From contig DATKQY010000083.1 in the NCBI GenBank assembly GCA_035532475.1, forward strand, positions 1-64,000: 64,000 nucleotides of DNA, read 5' to 3'. Below the pieces are notes generated by a model, which saw only the letters and a program-made list of their open reading frames with translations, searched no databases and was not told the origin of the DNA. The translations under genes were made by a program, and so were the position numbers. Shown piece by piece: positions 1 to 6,684 of the stretch (position 1 is its first letter; every line of letters begins with the position of its first letter). Origin of the DNA: DATKQY01 sp035532475 (GTDB lineage: Bacteria > Actinomycetota > Acidimicrobiia > Acidimicrobiales > Bog-793).

Positions 1-41
1 TGGGAGCGCCTTCGAGCACCGCCGACTGGCATGACACCGAT

Positions 42-70
42 TTGTGTTATCTCAGTTGTCTGTGTACATT
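42..70 (+). promoter_or_regulatory. Promoter of the MarR/GbsR-type regulator
   Basis: A -35-like TTGTGT (42-47) and a -10-like TACATT (65-70) are separated by 17 nt. The GTG at 78 lies 7 nt after the -10 box, the geometry of a leaderless actinobacterial transcript, and this decides the start of the downstream gene. Autoregulation of this operon is inference from the family. Confidence 0.55.
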
Positions 71-77
71 GAGGGCC

Positions 78-590
78 GTGCCGAGCGATGCTGAACTGAC
101 CTACGCCGATCATGTGGGCAGGTTCTACGCCCGCCGGTACGCGTTTCCCCCGATGGTCGGTCGACTGCTCGGCTACCTCGCGGTCTGCGATCCGCCGGAT
201 CAGAGCATCGGTGACCTGGCCGAGGCGCTCCTTGCCAGTCGAAGTGCGATTGCCGGTGCGGTCAAGGCGCTGGAGACCATGCACGCGATCCGTCGGTCTC
301 GCGCGGCCGGCGAACGCATGGACCGGGTCCGGATGGACCTGAGCTCACCGCAATCGATGGGGATGGACATCACCGAGTACGAGGAGATGAGCGAACTGGC
401 GCGCGAGGGTCTTGAGTTGCTGCGGGACGCCCCAGTCGAACGCCGGGCGGTACTCCTCGAGATGTCCGCGTTCGCCGACCTCGTAGTGGAGGAAGTGCCG
501 AAACTCCAGAAGGCATGGAAGGAACGCCGCGCCGCCCTGGTCCTCTCGGGAGAACTTGCGGAGCAGGCTCCACGCGGGCGATCACGATGA
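78..590 (+). CDS. GbsR/MarR-family transcriptional regulator
   Basis: A 170-residue winged-helix regulator. The N-terminal half carries a helix-turn-helix of the MarR/GbsR kind (about residues 25-75, with the recognition-helix-like stretch LLASRSAIAGAVKALE), followed by a wing and a C-terminal helical dimerisation region. An in-frame ATG lies upstream at 42, but the GTG at 78 is preferred because it sits 7 nt after a TACATT -10 box. The stop overlaps the start of the ABC ATPase gene (ATGA at 587-590), so the regulator and the exporter form one operon. This layout is common for drug-responsive repressors controlling their own export pump. The ligand is unknown. Confidence 0.8.
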   Translation: MPSDAELTYADHVGRFYARRYAFPPMVGRLLGYLAVCDPPDQSIGDLAEALLASRSAIAGAVKALETMHAIRRSRAAGERMDRVRMDLSSPQSMGMDITEYEEMSELAREGLELLRDAPVERRAVLLEMSAFADLVVEEVPKLQKAWKERRAALVLSGELAEQAPRGRSR

Positions 591-1540
591 ACAGCGTGCG
601 TCGACCGGCAATCGTCGCCACCGAGCTGTGCAAGTCGTTCGGGGGCACCGTCGTCCTCGACCGTGTCGATTTGCACGTCGCAGAGGGCACGATCTTCGCG
701 CTGCTCGGCCCCAACGGCGCGGGCAAGACGACCATCGTGCGGATTCTCTCGACGCTGATTCCTGCCGACTCTGGCGTGGCGTCCGTCGCAGGTCACGACG
801 TCTGTCGTGACGCCGACGCGCTGCGTGCCACGATCGGGGTCACGGGCCAGTTCTCCGCCCTGGACGAGCTGTTGACCGGTGAAGAGAACCTGCGGTTGAT
901 GGCCGACCTGAACCATCTGGACCGCACGAGCGGCCGGGCGCGGGTGGGCGAACTCGTCGAGCGGTTCGAGTTGGTGGACGCGGTGAGCAGGCCGGTGTCG
1001 ACGTACTCCGGTGGGATGCGCCGCCGATTGGACCTGGCGATGACGCTGGTCGGCAGTCCAAACGTGATCTTCCTCGACGAGCCCACCACGGGGTTGGACC
1101 CGCGTAGTCGTCGCACCACGTGGGAGATCATCCGCAACCTGGCCGCACAAGGCGTCACCATCTTCCTCACCACCCAGTACTTGGACGAAGCCGACCGCCT
1201 CGCGGACCGAATCGCCGTTCTCGACCGAGGTCGGATCGTCGCTGAGGGCACCGCGGATGCGTTGAAGCGGCGCATCCCGGGCGGGCACGTCCGCCTTGAG
1301 TTCGCCGCCCCACATGCCCTGCTAGCAGCCGCCAGCATCATCGACGACGCCTCGCACGATGAGGAGAACTTGGTTCTTCAGGTGCCGAGCGACGGAAGCG
1401 TGGCCTCGCTACGGCGCATGCTCGATCAGCTCGGCGACGCCCACATTGAGGTAGAGCAACTGTCGATCCACACACCCGACTTGGACGACGTGTTCCTCGC
1501 GGTCACGGGCCATGCCACCGAGGAAGCGATGATCGAGTGA
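587..1540 (+). CDS. DrrA-type ABC exporter ATP-binding protein
   Basis: A 317-residue ATP-binding subunit of a drug-resistance ABC transporter. It has Walker A (GPNGAGKTT), the ABC signature (YSGGMRRR) and Walker B followed by the catalytic Glu (VIFLDEPTTGLDP), then the C-terminal extension found in daunorubicin-type (DrrA) ATPases. The ATG at 587 overlaps the TGA of the regulator; reading the ORF from 515 would add 24 residues that do not resemble the family. It overlaps the permease gene by 4 bp and should work with it at the inner face of the membrane. The exported substrate cannot be told from sequence. Confidence 0.93.
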   Translation: MNSVRRPAIVATELCKSFGGTVVLDRVDLHVAEGTIFALLGPNGAGKTTIVRILSTLIPADSGVASVAGHDVCRDADALRATIGVTGQFSALDELLTGEENLRLMADLNHLDRTSGRARVGELVERFELVDAVSRPVSTYSGGMRRRLDLAMTLVGSPNVIFLDEPTTGLDPRSRRTTWEIIRNLAAQGVTIFLTTQYLDEADRLADRIAVLDRGRIVAEGTADALKRRIPGGHVRLEFAAPHALLAAASIIDDASHDEENLVLQVPSDGSVASLRRMLDQLGDAHIEVEQLSIHTPDLDDVFLAVTGHATEEAMIE

Positions 1541-2340
1541 CCGCTGTTTCGTACACCCTCACCGATTCTGCCACGCTGCTCAGGCGCAACCTGCGGCGTC
1601 TGCGACGCTACCCGTCGATGACGCTGATGCTCGTTGGCATGCCGATCGTGTTCATGCTGCTGTTCGTGTACGCCTTCGGCGGACAGCTCAGCCATGGTCT
1701 CCCAGGCGCGCTCGCCGGTGGACACTCGGGCCGCGCCGGATACCTGAACTACATCACTCCTGGGATACTCCTCGTCACCGTGGCCGCAGCTGTACAGGGC
1801 ACTGCGATCGTGGTCGCGATGGACATGACCGGGGGCATCATCGATCGGTTCCGGACGATGGCGATCACCCGCTCCGCAGTGTTGACCGGCCACGTGCTGG
1901 CGAGCCTCATTCAGAACTTCGCCAGCTGCGTCGTCATCGTGGGTGTCGCCGTTGCGCTCGGCTTTCGGCCGACTGCAAGACCGACGGCCTGGCTGGCGAC
2001 GATCGGCATGCTCATGCTGTTCTCGATCGCGCTTGCGTGGCTCGCAACCGCACTCGGGCTCGCCGCAAAGAGCGTTGAGACCGCCAGCAACACCCCGATG
2101 TTCCTCACCTTGTTGCCCTTTCTCGGCAGTGGCTTTGTTCCGACTGCCACGATGCCGGCCGGGCTTCGTCAGTTCGCCGAGTACCAGCCGTTCACGCCGA
2201 TAACTGAGACGCTGCGCGGGCTGCTCACCGGAACCGGCATCGGTACGAACTCGATCGCCGCAACCGCTTGGAGCATCGGCATTGGGCTGACCTCGTATCT
2301 CTGGGCGAGGCGTCTCTATCAACACCACACTCCTCGCTGA
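1537..2340 (+). CDS. DrrB/ABC-2-type exporter permease
   Basis: A 267-residue ABC-2 membrane subunit with about six hydrophobic segments and the typical permease stretch near residues 55-110. It starts at GTG 1537 inside the stop of the ATPase gene (GTGA), so the two are translationally coupled. Together they form a DrrAB-type exporter for hydrophobic compounds, probably controlled by the MarR/GbsR regulator at the head of the operon. The family assignment is firm; the substrate is unknown. Confidence 0.9.
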   Translation: MTAVSYTLTDSATLLRRNLRRLRRYPSMTLMLVGMPIVFMLLFVYAFGGQLSHGLPGALAGGHSGRAGYLNYITPGILLVTVAAAVQGTAIVVAMDMTGGIIDRFRTMAITRSAVLTGHVLASLIQNFASCVVIVGVAVALGFRPTARPTAWLATIGMLMLFSIALAWLATALGLAAKSVETASNTPMFLTLLPFLGSGFVPTATMPAGLRQFAEYQPFTPITETLRGLLTGTGIGTNSIAATAWSIGIGLTSYLWARRLYQHHTPR

Positions 2341-2352
2341 TCAGACAACAAG

Positions 2353-2400
2353 GCGTTACCTAACGCAGCGACGCTCCCGAGCCGTCGGTCGGCGCTCGGG
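2353..2400 (+). terminator. Possible two-hairpin terminator of the drrAB-like operon
   Basis: Directly after the permease stop there are two short perfect stems: GCGTTA-CC-TAACGC (2353-2366), and CCCGAGC (2376-2382) pairing with GCTCGGG (2394-2400). No T-run follows, so it would be a weak intrinsic terminator at best. Confidence 0.35.
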
Positions 2401-2521
2401 TCGGGTGGGCCTGTGGATTATCCAGATAGCGCTAGATCGGATGTTCTGTAACGAGGGCAGTTCGTGGAACAGCAAGGTCTGAAGGAGGCCGTCGATTCGC
2501 ATAGTTGCGGGAATGCACCAA

Positions 2522-2623
2522 AAAGGGCTCGCGCGATAACTACGCGACGCCCTACATCTTGGACCTGGCGCCCAGTCGTGCGCTCTACATCTTGTGCTCG
2601 CGTCGTTATCGCGCGAGCCCTTT
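2522..2623. repeat. Long inverted repeat in a gene-free stretch
   Basis: The 19-bp arms AAAGGGCTCGCGCGATAAC (2522-2540) and its exact complement (2605-2623) are separated by 64 nt. Just inside the arms, GACGC (2546-2550) is complementary to GCGTC (2600-2604), but not in register. CTACATCTTG occurs twice inside as a direct repeat (2552-2561 and 2585-2594). The rest of 2341-2769 shows no convincing gene; ORFs on both strands are produced by the repeat symmetry. It could be a MITE-like relic, a cruciform-forming element or a structured RNA. Confidence 0.7.
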
Positions 2624-2769
2624 GCACCAATTCGAAGGATTCACGCCTCAATTTCGACGAGCGGGCTGCCCATAGCCCCCTGCATACTGCAGCGCCATAG
2701 CACGCTGCCCTACCAGACGTTGATTCGCCCGTTGATCACGGACCGTCATCCACGGCCGCGATCGGCGGA

Positions 2770-3006
2770 TCAATCTTCAGGAAGATCGGCAAAATCGCGC
2801 TTGGCCTGCTTATACCACCCCATTCCTGCGATGGGGTGCTTCCATCTACCCTTCATTTCCTTCAGGGCACCTTCGTGGGCTCTATCGCCTCCCGCGACCA
2901 TTTCCTTTAAGTGGCTGTCTTGAGCTTTGATCACCTCATCCGCGGTATTCCCGTGGTGAGGAAAATCGCATGCTCCACCCAATTGCTTGCATGTCATGGT
3001 CTTCAT
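2770..3006 (-). CDS. DUF1059 family small protein
   Basis: A 78-residue protein matching DUF1059 along its whole length: the start MKTMTCKQLGGACD, a central His/Asp-rich helix (residues about 27-48) and a C-terminal stretch ending in FADLPED. DUF1059 proteins are small, widespread and uncharacterised; their paired Cys and the His residues suggest metal binding, but this is not established. It has a GGAAGCGAG ribosome site before ATG 3006. The gene stands alone in a segment visibly lower in GC than its neighbours, which may mean recent acquisition. Confidence 0.85.
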   Translation of the reverse strand: MKTMTCKQLGGACDFPHHGNTADEVIKAQDSHLKEMVAGGDRAHEGALKEMKGRWKHPIAGMGWYKQAKRDFADLPED

Positions 3007-3296
3007 CGATCTCGCTTCCTTTCAAAGAGTCGGCTGCAGATGACGTAACCCGTTCACGACGTCGGCGCAGCGCTTCCACCACGACGCGCTCGCCCTCGAC
3101 GGTCCGCCTCGACGTCGCATCGTTTTGCTGCCTGCCTGTCGACCTCAGGGAGTATCACGCCTGAACGCTCCCTGCCCGTCGATCTGGAGGGTCGACCGCA
3201 TCACGATTCACCTGTTCACGAATCGGACAGTTCCGAAGGGTACATTTTGCGAGTACCCGGAGGCCGAACACCGGACCCGGATTTGAATCGAGCCGT
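3007..3296. other. Intergenic stretch, no gene seen
   Basis: The stretch lies upstream of the DUF1059 gene and downstream of the AhpD-like gene. An imperfect direct repeat (GCCTGTCGACCTCAGGGA and GCCCGTCGATCTGGAGGG) lies around 3135-3200. No coding region is convincing. Confidence 0.4.
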
Positions 3297-3767
3297 TTAG
3301 CTCGGGTCACCCCAGTGGACTTCGCCGGCAGGCTGCCGGACGGCGGTGTTGATCCGGTTGAAGAGGTTGCTCGTGGCGATCCAGAGGATCAGGCCCGCGA
3401 GCTGGCGCTCGTCGAAGTTCTTGGCCGCCGCATCCCACACGTCTTCGCTCACGGCATCGGGGCGATCGTTCAGGCGGGTCATGGCCTCGGCCAGGGCCAA
3501 GGCGGCCCGCTCGGCCTCGTCGAACCAGGGCGCCTCGCGCCAGGCAGCGACGCCGAAGATCCGCTCGTCGGACTCACCGGCCTTCTTGGCCGAGGTGGAA
3601 CCTGAGGCCACGCAGTAGCTGCAGCCGTTGATCTGGCTCGCCCGCAGATGCACGAGCTCCATCGTCGAGCGGGGCACGCCCGCCGAGAATGCCGCCTTCA
3701 CCAGGTCCTGGATCGCCTTGGTCGCTTCGGGAAGGACCAGGCCGGGATTCTCCATCCGCGCCTGCAT
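3297..3767 (-). CDS. AhpD/carboxymuconolactone decarboxylase-like protein
   Basis: A 156-residue CMD/AhpD-fold protein. The core helix with the redox CxxC is present (Cys49-Ser-Tyr-Cys52, within QINGCSYC). In AhpD the motif runs on to a His four residues after the second Cys; here that position is Gly56, so the usual proton-relay His is missing. It has a strong GGAGG ribosome site. It is divergent from an ECF41 sigma factor gene, and CMD-like genes are the established neighbours and targets of ECF41 factors. An ECF41 promoter match lies upstream (3814-3840). The likely role is a peroxide or oxidative-stress reductase or related enzyme; the substrate is unknown. Confidence 0.88.
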   Translation of the reverse strand: MQARMENPGLVLPEATKAIQDLVKAAFSAGVPRSTMELVHLRASQINGCSYCVASGSTSAKKAGESDERIFGVAAWREAPWFDEAERAALALAEAMTRLNDRPDAVSEDVWDAAAKNFDERQLAGLILWIATSNLFNRINTAVRQPAGEVHWGDPS

Positions 3768-3778
3768 CTTGCCTCCTT

Positions 3779-3805
3779 CGTCACATAGGTTCCGACTCGT
3801 TCGTC
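3779..3805 (+). promoter_or_regulatory. ECF41-type promoter of the sigma factor gene
   Basis: CGTCACA (3779-3785), exactly 16 nt, then CGTC (3802-3805). This is one mismatch from the known ECF41 promoter TGTCACA-N16-CGTC. It points towards the sigma factor gene and suggests autoregulation. Its -35 element sits close upstream of the CMD gene's ribosome site on the other strand. Confidence 0.65.
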
Positions 3806-3813
3806 ACTGGTAT

Positions 3814-3840
3814 GACGGTTGGCGATCGGAGGATGTGACA
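3814..3840 (-). promoter_or_regulatory. ECF41-type promoter of the AhpD-like gene
   Basis: On the minus strand TGTCACA (3840-3834), exactly 16 nt, then CGTC (3817-3814): a perfect match to the published ECF41 target promoter. The -35 element overlaps the ATG of the sigma factor gene on the plus strand. The predicted transcript starts about 40 nt before the AhpD-like start codon. Confidence 0.75.
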
Positions 3841-4754
3841 TGAACGAATGGGTCACCGAGACGTTCGAGGAGAGCCGGCCCCGGTTGCGAGCCGTCGCCT
3901 ACCGCATGCTCGGGTCGATGGCGGAAGCTGACGACGTCGTCCAGGAGACCTGGTTGCGGCTCAGCCGCTCGGACCCGGCGACGATCGAGAACTTCTCGGG
4001 CTGGCTGACGACCGTAGTGTCGCGGATCTGCCTCGACATACTCCGGTCCCGGAGGTCGCGGCTGGAGGCGGACGTGGGGGCCGAGCTGGCCCATACCATC
4101 TCGGAAGGCGGGACTGAAGAACCGGATCACGACGTTCTCCTAGCCGACTCGATCGGCCCGGCGCTCATGGTCGTCCTCGACCGGCTCACGCCGGCGGAGC
4201 GCCTGGCCTTCGTGCTCCACGACCTCTTCGCCGTGCCCTTCGACGAGATCGCCCTCATCGTCGGGCGCGCGCCCGACACCACCCGCCAGCTCGCGAGCCG
4301 GGCGCGGCGCAGGGTGCGGGGCTCCGACAGTGGCACCGACTCCGTGGCCGGGGCGCGCACGGACACGGCCGCTCGTCGCCGGCAGCGTGAGATTGTGGAC
4401 GCCTTCCTCGCCGCCGCCCGCGGCGGCCAGTTCGAGAGGTTGCTCGCGGCTCTCGATCCTGGCGTCGTACTCCGTGCCGACCGTGTCGCCGTCGGCATGG
4501 CGAAGCGACGGGCCGGCGCGGGGGCGCCGCCACTCGAGGACGAGATCCGGGGCGCCGATGCCGTCGCCCGCGTCTTCCTTGGCGGGGCGGCCGCCGCCCG
4601 GCCCGCCCTCGTGAACGGCTCGCCGGGGGCGGTATGGGCGGCCGGCGGAACGCCGATGGCGGTCTTCGGCTTCGTCACCGAGGGGGACCGGATCGTGGCG
4701 ATCGAGGTCGTGGCTGGACGGGAGCGGATCAGGGAGCTCGACGTCGTCTTCTGA
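3840..4754 (+). CDS. sigJ: ECF41-family sigma factor (SigJ-like)
   Basis: A 304-residue extracytoplasmic-function sigma factor. Region 2 spans about residues 8-75 (RLRAVAYRMLGSMAEADDVVQ, then WLTTVVSRICLDILRSRRSRLE), region 4 about 105-160, and a C-terminal SnoaL-like domain about 185-304, which in ECF41 factors tunes activity in place of an anti-sigma factor. The ATG at 3840 follows a GGAGGA site (3828-3833). The DGGGK-type motif usually seen where the SnoaL domain begins is not obvious here; the segment RADRVAVGMAKRR stands in its place. It is divergent from its presumed target, the CMD-like gene. The stop abuts a transposase relic. Confidence 0.9.
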   Translation: MNEWVTETFEESRPRLRAVAYRMLGSMAEADDVVQETWLRLSRSDPATIENFSGWLTTVVSRICLDILRSRRSRLEADVGAELAHTISEGGTEEPDHDVLLADSIGPALMVVLDRLTPAERLAFVLHDLFAVPFDEIALIVGRAPDTTRQLASRARRRVRGSDSGTDSVAGARTDTAARRRQREIVDAFLAAARGGQFERLLAALDPGVVLRADRVAVGMAKRRAGAGAPPLEDEIRGADAVARVFLGGAAAARPALVNGSPGAVWAAGGTPMAVFGFVTEGDRIVAIEVVAGRERIRELDVVF

Positions 4755-4764
4755 GCGGCCCTCC

Positions 4765-4892
4765 CACGACTCGATCAGGGCGTTCGACAGGCCGAAGTCC
4801 AAGGCGACGTCGATCGCCTCGCGGTGCTTGAGGATCTTGCGCTGCAGCTCGACGAAGGCGGGATGCGGCAGCGCCTCGCCCATCGGATCCAG
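4765..4892 (-). pseudogene. Remnant of an ISL3-type transposase
   Basis: On the minus strand about 42 residues read FVELQRKILKHREAIDVALD followed by FGLSNALIES, which matches the C-terminal DDE region of ISL3-family transposases. The homology stops at residue ES, where the family goes on with NTKIRLL, and there it runs into the 3' end of the sigma factor gene. Only this fragment survives. Confidence 0.7.
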
Positions 4893-5238
4893 GCGTCGAG
4901 AGCCAGCCCCCGGGCGTGCCCGGCTGGCGTCCTCCCTCTGGCTCGGGATCGGATCCCGCGCTGACGCGGAATCGTGCGTCCGGCGTGTCGCGCCTGAGGG
5001 GCGACCGAAGACGCGTGAGGGTGGTGGGGAGTTCACACGCTCTTCTTCGTTCCCTCATACGGTCCTTACCGCGCTGTTCTAGACAGGTCAGGCGAACTAG
5101 ACAGGAGCGCGGGGCCAAGCGCGTGGAACTCCGGGCTGCGACGAGCGGGACGCTGCAGCACGGAAGGGCCGAGCCCCGGGCACGAACGGGCCCCGAGAAG
5201 GGGCTTCTCGCGATCCGACACGCAGCTTGGGAGGTAAC
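4893..5238. other. Intergenic stretch, no gene seen
   Basis: The stretch lies between the ISL3 remnant and the secreted Ig/propeller protein. It probably holds the promoter of the following operon, but no clear -35/-10 pair is seen. A GGGAGG ribosome site is present at 5230-5235. Confidence 0.4.
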
Positions 5239-6684
5239 TTGCCTGGTCGAACGTGCGCGCGCCGACATCGTCGCCGACGCGGGTCGCGCATCGACGTGCA
5301 CGCCCGCCTGCGGGCGAGCCGGCTTCCGGGCTGCGCCTCCTTCGTCGGGTTCGTGCTGACGGTCGCGGCGCTTGCGCCTAGCGCAGCCGCTTCAGCGAGC
5401 ACGACGCAACTGACGGTCGTCACGTCGACGATCGCGGCGGGCGAGGTCGGGGTCGCCTACGCGCAACGGGTGCAGGCGAGCGGTGGGACCCCTCCCTACG
5501 AGTGGTCCACCTCATCGCCGCTCCCCGCAGGCCTGACCTTCTCCGCGGCCGGCGTGCTCGCCGGCACCCCGCAGTCGACCGCGGTGGGACCACTGGCGGT
5601 CGCTGTCCGGGACGCGACTGGCGCAGTGCAGGGCGCCCAGCTCAGCCTGCAGATCGGCAGCGGCCCGACCGTCACCACGAACGCCATCCCTCCGCCGAGC
5701 ATCGGCCAGCCCTACTCCGGCCAGCTCTCGGCGAGCGGGGGAGCGCCGCCCTACTCCTGGTCGGTGTCGAGCGGTCCCCTTCCCGTCGGCCTGGTGCTGA
5801 ACTCGACCGGCTTCCTCTCCGGGCTGCCGGCGGTGGTCGGGACCACTTCCACGACGTTCACCGTCACCGATTCCGCCGGCGCGAGCGCCAGCGCGACGAT
5901 CGAGGTGACCGTCGCTCCGGCGGCGCTGCCGCCAGAGACCTACCTCGTCACCTCCGGGGTCGGCGGCGTCAGCGCCTTCGCGAGCCCCGGCGTCCAAGTT
6001 CCCCAGACGACCTCCGAGTTCCCCGGTGACGTCGCCGGCATCGCGACCGACTCGACGGGGTCCGGTTACTGGATGGTCTCCGCGACCGGTCACGTCTCGG
6101 CCTCCCCGCGGACGAAGGCGTTCGGGTCGGTCGGCGCGAAGCACCTCTCCAGCCGCATCATCGGTATCGCAGTGAAGCCCGACGGCTCGGGGTACTGGAT
6201 CGCGAGCTCGACCGGCCACGTCTACGGCTTCGGCGGCGCGCGGTCGCTCGGCTCCGTGGCGCGACGCCAGCTGTCAGGCACGATCGTCGGCATCGCCGCC
6301 AGCCCCAACGGGAGGGGTTACTGGCTCGCCAGCTCCTCGGGGCATGTCTACGCGTTCGGCACCGCGCACACGCTCCGCGAGCGCGGCAGGGTACGGCTCA
6401 ACCCGAGCATCGTCGCCATCGCCGCGGACCCGGTGATCAGCGGCTACTGGCTGGTCAGCCGGGCCGGGCGCGTCTACGCATTCGGGCATGCCGCCGTCGC
6501 CGGCTCCATCGCCGCCGGCCGGCACGTGCGCTCCGTGGTCGGTATCGCCGCGGCGCCCGATGGTGGCGGCTACTGGATCGCGCTGCGCAACGGCACCGTC
6601 GAGGCGTTCAGGAGCGCATCGGTGCTTCGCGCCGTCGAGGTCGCGCCGGTGGCGGGTGCCGTGGCGATCGCGAGCGCCGCATGA
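5239..6684 (+). CDS. Secreted protein with two putative-Ig domains and a GYW-repeat beta-propeller
   Basis: About 481 residues. An Arg-rich start and a hydrophobic signal segment (residues about 30-54) are followed by two He_PIG-type Ig domains (each with a GxPPYxWS core and LPxGL) over roughly residues 60-230. A C-terminal array of five units of about 47 residues follows, each containing G(Y/W)W-(I/L/M)xSxxGxVxxF and then GIAxxPxGxGYW; this repeat is frequent in Acidimicrobiales surface proteins and should fold as a propeller. The start is taken as TTG 5239, a few nt after GGGAGG. It overlaps the next gene by 4 bp, so the two secreted proteins are made together. Its ligand is unknown. Confidence 0.8.
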   Translation: MPGRTCARRHRRRRGSRIDVHARLRASRLPGCASFVGFVLTVAALAPSAAASASTTQLTVVTSTIAAGEVGVAYAQRVQASGGTPPYEWSTSSPLPAGLTFSAAGVLAGTPQSTAVGPLAVAVRDATGAVQGAQLSLQIGSGPTVTTNAIPPPSIGQPYSGQLSASGGAPPYSWSVSSGPLPVGLVLNSTGFLSGLPAVVGTTSTTFTVTDSAGASASATIEVTVAPAALPPETYLVTSGVGGVSAFASPGVQVPQTTSEFPGDVAGIATDSTGSGYWMVSATGHVSASPRTKAFGSVGAKHLSSRIIGIAVKPDGSGYWIASSTGHVYGFGGARSLGSVARRQLSGTIVGIAASPNGRGYWLASSSGHVYAFGTAHTLRERGRVRLNPSIVAIAADPVISGYWLVSRAGRVYAFGHAAVAGSIAAGRHVRSVVGIAAAPDGGGYWIALRNGTVEAFRSASVLRAVEVAPVAGAVAIASAA

